Positions 34,732 through 42,905 of a DNA stretch of 64,000 nucleotides are shown here, one piece after another. A program made the position numbers and the translations under genes. Origin of the DNA: CADCVT01 sp036389485 (lineage in GTDB: Bacteria; Actinomycetota; Thermoleophilia; Solirubrobacterales; Solirubrobacteraceae); NCBI GenBank assembly GCA_036389485.1, contig DASVPR010000035.1, positions 248,001 through 312,000 on the forward strand. Direction: 5' to 3'. Every line of letters begins with the position of its first letter. The stretch's first letter is position 1. The notes beneath the pieces are model-generated. The model was not told the origin of the DNA and made no database searches. It worked only from the letters and a program-made list of their open reading frames with translations.

Positions 34732-36165
34732 ATGGCCACCCCCGAGACGATCGCCGAGCAGGACGCCCTCCAGGGCATCAACGCCGACTACACCGAGCGG
34801 TACGGCTTCCACGACGCCGAGAACTACCTGTACAAGGCGCCGAAGGGGCTGACCCGCGAGCTCGTCGAGAAGATCTCGGAGTTCAAGAGCGAGCCGCAGT
34901 GGATGCGCGAGTTCCGCCTCAAGGCGCTCGACCACTTCCTCGCCCGGCCGATGCCGACGTGGGGCTCGCCGCACCTGGCCGAGGTCGACTTCGACGACAT
35001 CCACTACTTCGTCCGGGCCTCCGAGCGCGCCGAGCGCTCGTGGGACGACGTGCCCGAGGACGTCAAGCGCACGTTCGACCGGCTCGGCATCCCCGAGGCC
35101 GAGCGCAAGTTCCTCGCCGGCGTGGGGGCGCAGTACGAGTCGGAGGTCGTGTACCACCAGGTCCGTGAGGACCTCGAGAAGCAGGGCGTCGTGTTCATGG
35201 ACATGGACTCCGGCCTGCGCGAGCACGAGGACCTCGTCCGCGAGTACTTCGCGACCATCATCCCGGCCAACGACAACAAGCTCGCCGCGCTGAACAGCGC
35301 GGTGTGGTCGGGCGGGTCGTTCGTGTACGTCCCGCCGGGCGTGCACGTCGAGATGCCGCTGCAGGCCTACTTCCGCATCAACACGGAGAACATGGGCCAG
35401 TTCGAGCGGACGCTGATCATCGCCGACGAGGGCTCGTACGTGCACTACGTCGAGGGCTGCACGGCGCCGACGTACTCGTCCGACTCGCTGCATTCCGCGG
35501 TCGTCGAGCTGATCGCGAAGCCCGGCGCACGGATCCGCTACACGACCGTGCAGAACTGGTCGCAGAACGTCTTCAACCTGGTGACGAAGCGCGCGGTGGC
35601 CGAGCGGGACGCGACCGTCGAGTGGGTCGACTGCAACCTGGGCTCGAAGCTCACGATGAAGTACCCGAGCGTGTACCTGATGGGCGAGCGCGCCCACGGC
35701 GAGATCCTGTCGATCGCCTTCGCGGGCAACGGCCAGCACCAGGACGCCGGCGGCAAGATCATCCACGCCGCGCCCAACACGACGTCGAACATCTTCGCCA
35801 AGTCGATCTCGAAGGACGGCGGGCGGTCGTCGTATCGCGGTCTCTTGGAGGTCGCGAAGGGTGCGCACGGTGCTCGGTCCAAGGTCGTCTGCGACGCGCT
35901 GCTGCTGGACGAGGCCTCGCGGTCCGACACGTACCCGACGATCCGCATCGGCGAGGACGACGTGGACGTCGGCCACGAGGCGACCGTCTCGAAGGTCGGC
36001 GAGGAGCAGCTGTTCTACCTCCAGGCCCACGGGCTGCCGGAGGAGGAGGCGTCGAAGCTCATCGTCAACGGGTTCATCGAGCCGATCGTCAAGGAGCTCC
36101 CGATGGAGTACGCGGTCGAGATGAACCGGCTGATCGAGCTCCAGATGGAGGGGTCGATCGGGTGA
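34732..36165 (+). CDS. sufB: Fe-S assembly scaffold SufB
   Basis: 477 aa. SufB landmarks: YGFHDAENYLYKAPKGL, SGGSFVYVPPGVHVEMPLQAYFRIN, EGCTAPTYSSDSLHSAVVE, and the C-terminal GEEQLFYLQAHGLPEEEASKLIVNGFIEPI. The cysteine in EGCTAP is the usual conserved site. SufB binds nascent clusters as part of the SufBC2D complex. Its stop overlaps the sufD GTG. It is on the same strand as sufC-sufS-sufU but 7.7 kb downstream of them. Confidence 0.95.
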   Translation: MATPETIAEQDALQGINADYTERYGFHDAENYLYKAPKGLTRELVEKISEFKSEPQWMREFRLKALDHFLARPMPTWGSPHLAEVDFDDIHYFVRASERAERSWDDVPEDVKRTFDRLGIPEAERKFLAGVGAQYESEVVYHQVREDLEKQGVVFMDMDSGLREHEDLVREYFATIIPANDNKLAALNSAVWSGGSFVYVPPGVHVEMPLQAYFRINTENMGQFERTLIIADEGSYVHYVEGCTAPTYSSDSLHSAVVELIAKPGARIRYTTVQNWSQNVFNLVTKRAVAERDATVEWVDCNLGSKLTMKYPSVYLMGERAHGEILSIAFAGNGQHQDAGGKIIHAAPNTTSNIFAKSISKDGGRSSYRGLLEVAKGAHGARSKVVCDALLLDEASRSDTYPTIRIGEDDVDVGHEATVSKVGEEQLFYLQAHGLPEEEASKLIVNGFIEPIVKELPMEYAVEMNRLIELQMEGSIG

Positions 36166-37346
36166 GCGACTGGAAGACCCTCTCCCTCCCGGAGCACAAG
36201 GGCGTGCCCGGGTGGGAGTTCACCGAGCTGCGCCACTTCGACCTCGCGAGCTTCGCGAAGGCGGGCCCCGGCTCCGCCGACGTCGATCCTGTCCTCGAGG
36301 CTCCCGACGGCGCCATCTCGCTCCGCCAGGTGGACGCCTCCTTCGACCGCGTCCCTCCGGCCGTCGTCGAGGGTCCCCTCGTGATGCCGCTCTCACAGGC
36401 GGTCGAGGAGCACGGCGAGCTGGTCGACCGGTACCTCGGCACCGTCGTCCCGGTCGCGGACGATCCCTTCGTCGCGCGCAACGCGGCGGAGTGGGAGGGC
36501 GGGCTGTTCGTCTACGTCCCGCAGAACACGACCCTCGACGCTCCGATCGTCGCCACCGCCATCCAGGCGCAGCAGGGCGCGGCGCTCAACTGGCGCGTCC
36601 TGATCGTGCTCGAGGAGGGCGCGCAGGCCGAGGTGTGGGAGCAGTACCTGTCCACGGCCGACGGGCTGTTCACCACCGTCGTCGAGCTGGTCGTCGGGGA
36701 GAACGCCTCGCTGCGCTTCGTCTCCGCCCAGGATCTCGACGAGAAGTCGCTCGTGTTCGGGACGCAGCGCGCGCGGGTCGCGCGGGCCGGGTCGCTGGAC
36801 TGGGTCGTTCTCGGGTTCGGGTCCGCGAACGGCAAGGTGTTCCAGAACACGATCCTCGACGGCGAGGGCGCGTCGGGGAAGGTCACGGGCGCGTACGCGA
36901 CGCGCGGGCGCCAGCACCTCGACTTCGACACGACGCAGGAGCACGCGGCGGCTCATTGCACGAGCGACCTCGCCTTCCGCGGCATTCTGGGCGCGCGGTC
37001 CTCGGCGGTCTGGCGCGGGATGATCAAGGTCGACCCGGGCGCGCAGCAGACCGACGCGTTCCAGGAGTCGCGCAACCTGCTGCTGTCGAAGAAGGCCCAC
37101 GCCGACGCGATCCCGGGCCTCGAGATCCTCGCCAACGACGTCCGGTGCACGCACGCCGCGGCGATCGCGCAGATCGACCCCGATCAGGTCTTCTACCTGC
37201 GCGCCCACGGCCTGCCGCGCGAGACCGCCGAGCGCCTCGTCGTCGAGGGCTTCCTCGCCGAGCTCGTCGAGCGCTTCGAGCAGGGCCCGGTCCGCGAAGC
37301 CCTCGCCGGCGCCCTCGAACGCCGCCTCGCCGCCGTCCTCGGCTAG
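36162..37346 (+). CDS. sufD: Fe-S assembly protein SufD
   Basis: 394 aa, GTG overlapping the sufB stop (GTGA). The N-terminus SLPEHKGVPGWEFTELR is the SufD type. The core beta-helix has LNWRVLIVLEEGAQAEVWEQY, HLDFDTTQEHAAAHCTSDLAFRG (conserved His) and ESRNLLLSKKAHADAIPGLEI, ending in DQVFYLRAHGLPRETAERLVVEGFLAEL. It pairs with SufB and SufC in the scaffold. It is the last gene of the block, followed by a long inverted repeat. Confidence 0.94.
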   Translation: MSDWKTLSLPEHKGVPGWEFTELRHFDLASFAKAGPGSADVDPVLEAPDGAISLRQVDASFDRVPPAVVEGPLVMPLSQAVEEHGELVDRYLGTVVPVADDPFVARNAAEWEGGLFVYVPQNTTLDAPIVATAIQAQQGAALNWRVLIVLEEGAQAEVWEQYLSTADGLFTTVVELVVGENASLRFVSAQDLDEKSLVFGTQRARVARAGSLDWVVLGFGSANGKVFQNTILDGEGASGKVTGAYATRGRQHLDFDTTQEHAAAHCTSDLAFRGILGARSSAVWRGMIKVDPGAQQTDAFQESRNLLLSKKAHADAIPGLEILANDVRCTHAAAIAQIDPDQVFYLRAHGLPRETAERLVVEGFLAELVERFEQGPVREALAGALERRLAAVLG

Positions 37347-37659
37347 GGCGTCCGGGCCTGGCTTCGGCCGCCGCGATCCTCCGCGATCGTGGTCGGCGCG
37401 GCCCGCCCACCCGCCCGGCCACCGCCGACAGACCCGGCCGTGTTGGCAGGCGGCGGTCCGACCATCCCACCCCTCCAGACGGCGAGCGGGTTCCGCCCTG
37501 TCGCCAGGGAGCGTCTGGGTGGGTGGGAGGTCGGCCCGCCGCCCGTCGGCGTCCCTGGTGACCGGGCCTCCCGGCGGTGCGGATGGTCGGCTTTCGCGCC
37601 GCCGCCGTCCTCCTCGCTGCTGGTCGCCGCCGGCCGGCCTCCTTCGGCCCTCGCGCCGC
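37347..37659. other. Intergenic gap after sufD
   Basis: About 310 bp without a gene. It contains one long imperfect hairpin (37447-37545) and otherwise GC-rich sequence with no start/SD combination. It lies between the convergent sufD and alpha/beta hydrolase genes. Confidence 0.6.
37447..37545. terminator. Long imperfect inverted repeat
   Basis: Arms of about 35 nt (37447-37481 and 37512-37545) pair with one bulge and a few mismatches around a 30-nt loop; the core is CCGACC...CAGACG against CGTCTG...GGTCGG. It lies between convergent genes and probably ends both transcripts. The length is unusual for a plain terminator. Confidence 0.5.
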
Positions 37660-38400
37660 TCACGTCGCCGACGCGAGGAACGCGTGGAGGCGGTCGGCGA
37701 AGCCGGGGGCGGCGGCGACGAAGTGGCCGGCTCCGGGCGCGACGAGGCGTTGGCCGTCGAGGACTTCGCAGAGCGCGTCGCAGATCCGCTCCATCGCGGG
37801 ATGGTGACCGCCCGAGGCGACCAGCGCCGGGGTGCCCGCTTCGCGGAGCAGCTCGAGCCGGGGACGGGCCTCGCCGGGCGGGCGGCCGCCGTGGGCGCGC
37901 CGGACGCCGTGGGCGACGTCCTTCGGAAGCGGTCCGTCGTCGACGTCGGGCGCTCCGGCGAGGCGGAGGAACTCGCGCAGGACGGCGGGGTCCGCGTCGA
38001 GGCCGTGGGTCAGCACCTCGTCCCCCAGACGCTCCAGATGGGCGACCTCCGGGTCGCCGGGAACCAGGTAGTAGAGCGGCGGCTCGATCAACGTCAGCGA
38101 GCGCACGCGATCCGGGCGGCGCGTCGCCGCGATCAGCGTCCCCACGACCCCGTACGAGTGCGCGACGACGTGCGGGCGGGCGTCGAGCAGCGGGACGATG
38201 TCCTCGGCGTCGACCTCGAAGTCCTGGTTCCGTTCGGGAGGCGGCGGGCTGGGCGGGTAGCCGCGGCGGTGGACGCGAGCCAGCGTCCAGTGGGCCGCCA
38301 GAGGCGCGAGCGGCGCCCACGTGGTCTGGGGGCTCGCGCCGCCGTGGACCAGCAGGACCTCAGGTCCTTCCCCCTCCCGGATGACCGCAACGGAGCCCAT
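37660..38400 (-). CDS. Alpha/beta hydrolase
   Basis: 246 aa from ATG 38400 (GTG 38409 is possible). Alpha/beta hydrolase features: LLVHGGASPQTTW (oxyanion loop), nucleophile elbow VVAHSYGVVGTL, GTPALVASGGHHP and the catalytic histidine in LVAPGAGHFVAAAP. The fold is clear, the substrate is not. Five 23-bp palindromic repeats lie directly upstream of its start and may control it. Confidence 0.88.
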   Translation of the reverse strand: MGSVAVIREGEGPEVLLVHGGASPQTTWAPLAPLAAHWTLARVHRRGYPPSPPPPERNQDFEVDAEDIVPLLDARPHVVAHSYGVVGTLIAATRRPDRVRSLTLIEPPLYYLVPGDPEVAHLERLGDEVLTHGLDADPAVLREFLRLAGAPDVDDGPLPKDVAHGVRRAHGGRPPGEARPRLELLREAGTPALVASGGHHPAMERICDALCEVLDGQRLVAPGAGHFVAAAPGFADRLHAFLASAT

Positions 38401-38422
38401 CGCGATCACGCTAGAGACCCCC

Positions 38423-38529
38423 GCGGTGCCAGGCACGCAAACATTGCGGTGCCAGGCACGCAAACATTGCGGTGCCAGGCACGCAAACATTGCGGTGCCA
38501 GGCACGTGAACATTGCGGTGCCAGGCACG
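38423..38529. repeat. Five 23-bp tandem repeats with internal palindrome
   Basis: Units start at 38423, 38446, 38469, 38492 and 38515 (last one truncated). The consensus is GCGGTGCCAGGCACGCAAACATT; each carries GTGCCAGGCAC, a palindrome with 5-bp arms. The fourth differs by TG for CA near its end. The 23-bp period is about two helical turns and not a multiple of 3, so it is not a coding repeat. It lies 22 bp upstream of the hydrolase start. Confidence 0.9.
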
Positions 38530-38615
38530 CCGCGGGATCGCTCTGGCCTGCCGCGCATGCGGAGCGTCCTCGTCTTCCCGCAGGCGGATTGGAGTCGGCG
38601 CGGGTCGAGGCGGCG

Positions 38616-39059
38616 TCACTGGCTCGGCAGCGACGAGCCGGCGAAGAAGAAGAACCAGACCTCGAACACGAGCACGCAGACGACGACGGCCGCGACGACG
38701 ATCCGCTCGACGGCGCTGATGCCGTGCCGCTTCCGCGCCTCCTGCTCGCGCTCGCCGCGCATGCTCCGCAGCCACGGCGACGTGCGGCGCGCCGCGGGCG
38801 GGCGGCCGGTCAGCTCGTCGTAGCGCGCGCTCAACCACGACAGCGCGGCCGCGAGGCCGATGCACGCCGCGGCGAGCACGACGATGACGACGAACACGGC
38901 GCTCATGCTCAACCCGCTGCTGCCCGCGACCTGCGAGCCGACCCACACCGCGAGCAGCGGCGCGCCGGTCCAGATGTTGATCGCGGCAAGGGCACTGGCG
39001 CTGATCAGCCCCACGCGCTTGAGTCCCAGGAAGCGGGGCGGTGGCGGGGCGGCGTTCAC
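38616..39059 (-). CDS. Membrane protein, unknown
   Basis: 147 aa, GTG start overlapping the TetR stop (GTGA). Three likely membrane helices (about 17-40, 50-72 and a C-terminal VVAAVVVCVLVFEVWFFFF), with a basic cytoplasmic loop (RPPAARRTSPWLRSMRGEREQEARKR split between them). It is co-transcribed with the TetR regulator and is its likely target. It could be a small drug- or stress-related membrane protein; no family is recognised. Confidence 0.72.
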   Translation of the reverse strand: MNAAPPPPRFLGLKRVGLISASALAAINIWTGAPLLAVWVGSQVAGSSGLSMSAVFVVIVVLAAACIGLAAALSWLSARYDELTGRPPAARRTSPWLRSMRGEREQEARKRHGISAVERIVVAAVVVCVLVFEVWFFFFAGSSLPSQ

Positions 39060-39688
39060 GAGCGCCCCCTCGTCGCCGGCGGCGAGAACGCGAGCGTGAG
39101 CAGGTGGCGCCGCGTCGAGGGCCACATCGCCTCGGCGGCCGTGGGATCGACGAAGCGCAGCAGCGCGAGCCCGCGCATCGCGCCGAGCGCGGTGTCCATC
39201 AACGCGGCCGGGGACGCCTGCGCCGCCGCACGCGGGAACAGCTGCGTCGCGACGGCGGCGGTCGACGCGATCGCGTCGCGCTGCACCGGCGCGAGCCGGT
39301 CGCGCAGCTCTCCATCGGTGCGGGCGGCGACGGCCAGCTCCGCCATCGCCGCCATGAGCGGGCCCTTGTGCAGCTCCCACAGGACGTCGACGAGCTCCTC
39401 GGCGAGCTCGCGCTCGGAGAGCGTGGCGGTCGGCGCCCGCGCCACGAACTCGCGCGTCAGCTCGGCGTTCAGATGCTCGATCGCGGCCGCGACCAGCTCC
39501 GCCTTGCTGCGGAAGTGGTGCTGGAGGGCGCCGATGCTGACGCTCGCGCGCTCGGCGACCGCGCGCGTCGTCACCCCCGCGTAGCCCGCGCCGACCAGCG
39601 TCTCGATCGTCGCGTGGAGCAGTGCGTCACGGGTCCGGGCCCGGCGCTCGGCCTGCGTCCTGCGCGGAGCGGCGACGGCGGAAGTCAT
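39056..39688 (-). CDS. TetR-family transcriptional regulator
   Basis: 210 aa. N-terminal HTH at about 18-64: RDALLHATIETLVGAGYAGVTTRAVAERASVSIGALQHHF (typical AcrR/TetR) and KAELVAAAIEHL. The C-terminal ligand domain is helical. A 30-bp nested palindrome 10 bp upstream of its start is the probable operator, so it likely represses itself and the overlapping membrane-protein gene. The ligand is unknown. Confidence 0.9.
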   Translation of the reverse strand: MTSAVAAPRRTQAERRARTRDALLHATIETLVGAGYAGVTTRAVAERASVSIGALQHHFRSKAELVAAAIEHLNAELTREFVARAPTATLSERELAEELVDVLWELHKGPLMAAMAELAVAARTDGELRDRLAPVQRDAIASTAAVATQLFPRAAAQASPAALMDTALGAMRGLALLRFVDPTAAEAMWPSTRRHLLTLAFSPPATRGRS

Positions 39689-39698
39689 CGCTCCCGGA

Positions 39699-39728
39699 TG
39701 TTACATGCCATACGTATGACATGTAACA
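39699..39728. promoter_or_regulatory. TetR operator, nested palindrome
   Basis: Outer perfect arms TGTTACATG (39699-39707) / CATGTAACA (39720-39728) enclose a perfect inner palindrome CATACGTATG (39709-39718). The AT-rich island stands out from the GC-rich surroundings and lies just upstream of the TetR start. Confidence 0.75.
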
Positions 39729-39735
39729 CCACGCG

Positions 39736-39764
39736 CGGCGCCGCCCCGGTCAGGAGCGGCGCCG
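39736..39764. terminator. Hairpin after the TetR promoter region
   Basis: CGGCGCCGC (39736-39744) pairs perfectly with GCGGCGCCG (39756-39764) around an 11-nt loop. It lies just past the stop of the lectin-like gene (minus strand, end 39779) and may end that transcript before the TetR gene. Confidence 0.45.
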
Positions 39765-39778
39765 GGCGGTATGAGCGT

Positions 39779-40390
39779 CTACCAGCGGCTCCAGACCGGC
39801 CCACTGGAGCTGTAGATCACGACGTTGCCGTCGTTCTGCACGACCAGCCGCGACGACGACCCGGAGGACGTTCCCGTCGCCCAGACCGGCGTGCCGTTGG
39901 CGGAGTAGATGACCAGGTTGCCGTCCGCCTGCATGATCAGCCAGCCCATGTAGGCGAGCCCGGTATTGGTCGACCACTCGAGGCCCCCGGGCCCGAGCAG
40001 CTGCAGGTCGCCGGTGTCCTGCATGATCAGCCGGTAGCGGTTGTCGTTGGAGATGATGTAGTCCCCGGCGCGCAGCACCTGGCCGTTGCCGAGGGTGTCG
40101 CCGGAGCCGTGCCCGGCGAGACGCCTCCCGGTCGACTGAGACGCGCCGATCGCGCAGTTCACCGTGTCGGCCTGGTTCGGGCACGAGAGATGGGCCCCGA
40201 GCTGACAGCGTGGATCCTGGTTGTCGGGGATGGGCGAGTTGAAGCCCGGCTGGACCATGCGGCCGACGAGCTCTTCGGGCTGGCAGTGATCGGCCAGCGC
40301 CGGGGCGGCCTGCAGCGTCAATGCGACTGCGCAGGCGGCGAGCGCCGTCACGGCAAACGCCGTGACGCGAACTACGAGCGGAATCCTCAT
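39779..40390 (-). CDS. Secreted bulb-type lectin-like protein
   Basis: 203 aa with a signal peptide (about 1-33, ending APALA). A cysteine-bearing linker follows (DHCQPEE, PRCQLG, LSCPNQ, VNCAIG). Residues about 100-203 form a B-lectin (GNA-type) prism with two full QxDxNxVxY mannose motifs (QADGNLVIY, QNDGNVVIY) and one degenerate (QDTGDLQLL). It probably binds mannose-type glycans outside the cell. No neighbour explains its role. The residues before the lectin fold could form disulfides. Confidence 0.88.
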   Translation of the reverse strand: MRIPLVVRVTAFAVTALAACAVALTLQAAPALADHCQPEELVGRMVQPGFNSPIPDNQDPRCQLGAHLSCPNQADTVNCAIGASQSTGRRLAGHGSGDTLGNGQVLRAGDYIISNDNRYRLIMQDTGDLQLLGPGGLEWSTNTGLAYMGWLIMQADGNLVIYSANGTPVWATGTSSGSSSRLVVQNDGNVVIYSSSGPVWSRW

Positions 40391-40515
40391 GGTCCGAGGA
40401 ACGCACCGTGCAGCGCGTACTTGCGCAAATTGGTCGACAAATTCTCAATCGATCAATAACTCTCGATCAACCGAAAGCGGGCGTGATGATCAAGCCGATT
40501 CCGGTGCGGTGCGGG

Positions 40516-41058
40516 CTAACGTGCCTTGGACCACTCCTGCTTGTGCACCCGCTTCGCGGCCTGGTACTCCGCGAGCGCGTCCGCCGAGTCGACGTCGCCG
40601 AGCGTGGGGTGCCACGGGACGAGGTCGCGCGCCTTCTCCATCCCGAAGCGCTTGGCCAGCACGGAGCCGAGCGCCTTGACCTTCATCTCCCCGAAGCCGG
40701 GGAGGGCCTCGAGGTTGGCGCGCAGCTCGTCGCCGTCGGCGGCGTCCTCCCACACGCGGGCGGCGTCGCCGTCGTAGCGGTCGCGGATGTGGACGGCGAG
40801 GTCGTGGACCCGCTTGGCCATCGCGCCTGGGAAGCGATGGATCGCCGGCTTCTCGCGGAAGATGGTCTCGAGGTCCGCCTCCGCGATCGCCGCGGCGTCC
40901 AGCGACCCGAGGCGCTCGCGCAGCGCGAGCGGGCCGGAGAACGCCTTCTGGACCGTGACCTGCTGGTCGAGCGCGAAGCCGACGAGCAGCGCCATCGGGT
41001 CGGTCGCGATCAGCTCGTTGGCGGCGTCGTCCTCGGTGAAGTGCAGGCGGTCGGGCAT
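40516..41058 (-). CDS. HhH-GPD base-excision repair-like protein
   Basis: 180 aa. It matches the short uncharacterised HhH-GPD family of actinobacteria (start MPDRLHFTEDDAANELIATDP; ALLVGFALDQQVTVQKAFSGP). The helix-hairpin-helix is ALPGFGEMKVKALGSVLAKRFG. The usual catalytic Lys/Asp position of endonuclease III and AlkA is not obvious; Asp in DVDSADALAEY is a candidate. Likely DNA base repair, but the glycosylase activity is unproven. Confidence 0.85.
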   Translation of the reverse strand: MPDRLHFTEDDAANELIATDPMALLVGFALDQQVTVQKAFSGPLALRERLGSLDAAAIAEADLETIFREKPAIHRFPGAMAKRVHDLAVHIRDRYDGDAARVWEDAADGDELRANLEALPGFGEMKVKALGSVLAKRFGMEKARDLVPWHPTLGDVDSADALAEYQAAKRVHKQEWSKAR

Positions 41059-41086
41059 GGGCCCGATCCTAGTGGCGGCCGCCCGG

Positions 41087-42895
41087 CTACTTCTCCTGCG
41101 TGCACTGCCAGGCCTGCCCCTCGCGCTTCGGCTCGAGCGTGATGACCGCGAGGCGGCCCCTCGAGGCGTCGCCCTCGTACTTCCAGGTGGCCTTCTTCCA
41201 CTGCCCCTTGTGCGGGCCGGACCGGAAGATGATGCGCCTGCCGCGGGTCCGGTAGCGGCCGCGCTCGTTCTCCACGCGGTACCTCGACGCCGAGAGGATG
41301 TGCAGGTAGCCGGCGTAGAACGGCGTCGGAAGCCGCGGGATGATGCAGCTGTACCGGCCCTTCGGCGGGCTCGCGGCTTCGGCGGGTGCGGCGGGCAGGC
41401 CGGCGGCGAGGGACGCCGCGAGGAGCGGGACGAGGTGGCGGGAGCGCATCGGCGGAGTATCGCCGAGCGCGCGCAGGACGTACGGGCCGAGCGACATGGC
41501 GAAGACCGCGTTCATGTGGTCGTGGTCCTTGTAGACATACGCGCCGCCGATGACCGGGAAGCAGTGCGACCGGCCGCAGAAGAACCGCGTCAGGTCGACC
41601 GCCCGCGCTCTCGGGGTGCGGGCCGCGGCCGCCGTCGCGCCCGGGTCGCCGACGAGGACCGCGGACCGCGGCGCGCCGCACGCGTTCACCAGCGGCAGGC
41701 CGCGGCGGCGCCGCGCGCGCACGCACGCGACCGAGCGATCGCTCGTCCCCGGGATGTCGCGCAGGACGTAGATCCGCTTCACGCTCGGCGGGACGCGGTC
41801 GAGCATCGCGCCGTACTGCGCCGCGCCGCCGCCGTACGCCGCGTTCCCGCCGATCGGCGACGAGCCCGGCGGCGCCCAGTTCGACACGAACAGCGTCTCG
41901 ATCTCGGGGTGCGCGCGCAGCCAGCCGAGCGCCTCGCGCTGCAGGCGCGCGCACTGCCCCGGGCCGAGCGCCGGCGTGCGCGGGACCCGCGTGCTGAACG
42001 GGCACCCGGGCCGCGCGACGGAGATGCCGCGCCAGCGCTTCGCCTCCGCGACGACCTGCAGCGCCGCGCGCCAGTGCATCGCGTGGCTGTCGCCGATGAG
42101 GAGGAACGACCCCCCGTGCCCGCCGCCGGTGACGCCGAACTCGCACGGCGCGAACGGCCCGCGCGGCTGCGTCGGCAGGCGGCGGCACGGCGAGTTGTCC
42201 CACAGGAACGCGTCGAACGGCCGCGGGAACACGACCCGGCGCAGCGACGCGTTGCGGCAGGGCGCGCGCGGGTCCCGGGCCGCGGCGCCGAAGCAGCGCG
42301 GCTGGCCGAGGAGGCGGACGGACGCCGCGTACCAGCCGCGATCCGGCGCGCGGTCGACGTGCTCGCCGTCGCGCGCCTCGACCGCCCACCGCACCGGCCC
42401 GATCCGCAACCCGACCGCCCGCGGAGCGAAGATCGCGCGGAGGGACCTCCCGTCCCGCCGTACCACCACGCCGGGGACGACGCGCGCGGCGCCGCGCGAA
42501 GGGGCGAAGCGGAGGAGCGCCCGCCGCCCGCGCCCGGGCACGACGCAGAGGCGGCCGGCCGGTGCGGCGGAGCCGGCGCCGGCGGAGCCGGCGCGGGAGC
42601 GCCGCCGCGGCGCCACCACGACGCACATCTCGCGCCCGCGGCGCAGCCCGTTCGTCCGCCACGCTCCGCCCGTCCGGACCGTGAGCACCATCCGCAGGTC
42701 GCGCTGGCCGAACGCGACGCGCCGGAGGTCGAGCGCTCCGGCGTCGCGGGCGTCGGGGTGGGGCGGCGGGTCGAAGCGGGGCGGCGCGACGGGCGCGGCG
42801 GGCGCGGCCGGCGGCGCGACGAGGGCGGCCGCGGCGGCGAGCGCGGCGCTGGCGAGCGCCCCGGCCGCGCCCCTCCGCACGCGCGCGACCCTCAC
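41087..42895 (-). CDS. SGNH-domain secreted protein with fused C-terminal module
   Basis: 602 aa with an N-terminal signal peptide (AAGALASAALAAAAALVAPPAAPAA). Residues about 240-470 are an SGNH hydrolase-type domain as found after acyltransferase-3 domains: LLIGDSHAMHW (Ser), SNWAPPG, and KDHDHMNAVFA (Asp-His). No membrane acyltransferase part is present. From Met483 (41449) the frame continues as a second secreted-protein-like module with its own signal peptide-like start (MRSRHLVPLLAASLAAGLPA). This C-terminal 120 aa may be a separate gene translated from 41449 or an in-frame fusion. Its function is unknown. Confidence 0.78.
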   Translation of the reverse strand: MRVARVRRGAAGALASAALAAAAALVAPPAAPAAPVAPPRFDPPPHPDARDAGALDLRRVAFGQRDLRMVLTVRTGGAWRTNGLRRGREMCVVVAPRRRSRAGSAGAGSAAPAGRLCVVPGRGRRALLRFAPSRGAARVVPGVVVRRDGRSLRAIFAPRAVGLRIGPVRWAVEARDGEHVDRAPDRGWYAASVRLLGQPRCFGAAARDPRAPCRNASLRRVVFPRPFDAFLWDNSPCRRLPTQPRGPFAPCEFGVTGGGHGGSFLLIGDSHAMHWRAALQVVAEAKRWRGISVARPGCPFSTRVPRTPALGPGQCARLQREALGWLRAHPEIETLFVSNWAPPGSSPIGGNAAYGGGAAQYGAMLDRVPPSVKRIYVLRDIPGTSDRSVACVRARRRRGLPLVNACGAPRSAVLVGDPGATAAAARTPRARAVDLTRFFCGRSHCFPVIGGAYVYKDHDHMNAVFAMSLGPYVLRALGDTPPMRSRHLVPLLAASLAAGLPAAPAEAASPPKGRYSCIIPRLPTPFYAGYLHILSASRYRVENERGRYRTRGRRIIFRSGPHKGQWKKATWKYEGDASRGRLAVITLEPKREGQAWQCTQEK

Positions 42896-42905
42896 GGCCC
42901 CGGCC

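Noticed and set aside
38423..38529. CRISPR array
   Set aside because: The 23-bp units are directly adjacent with no unique spacers, and no cas gene is near.
41087..41449. Separate 120-aa gene
   Set aside because: There is no stop before it and no convincing ribosome binding site, so it is annotated as part of the SGNH frame with the alternative noted.
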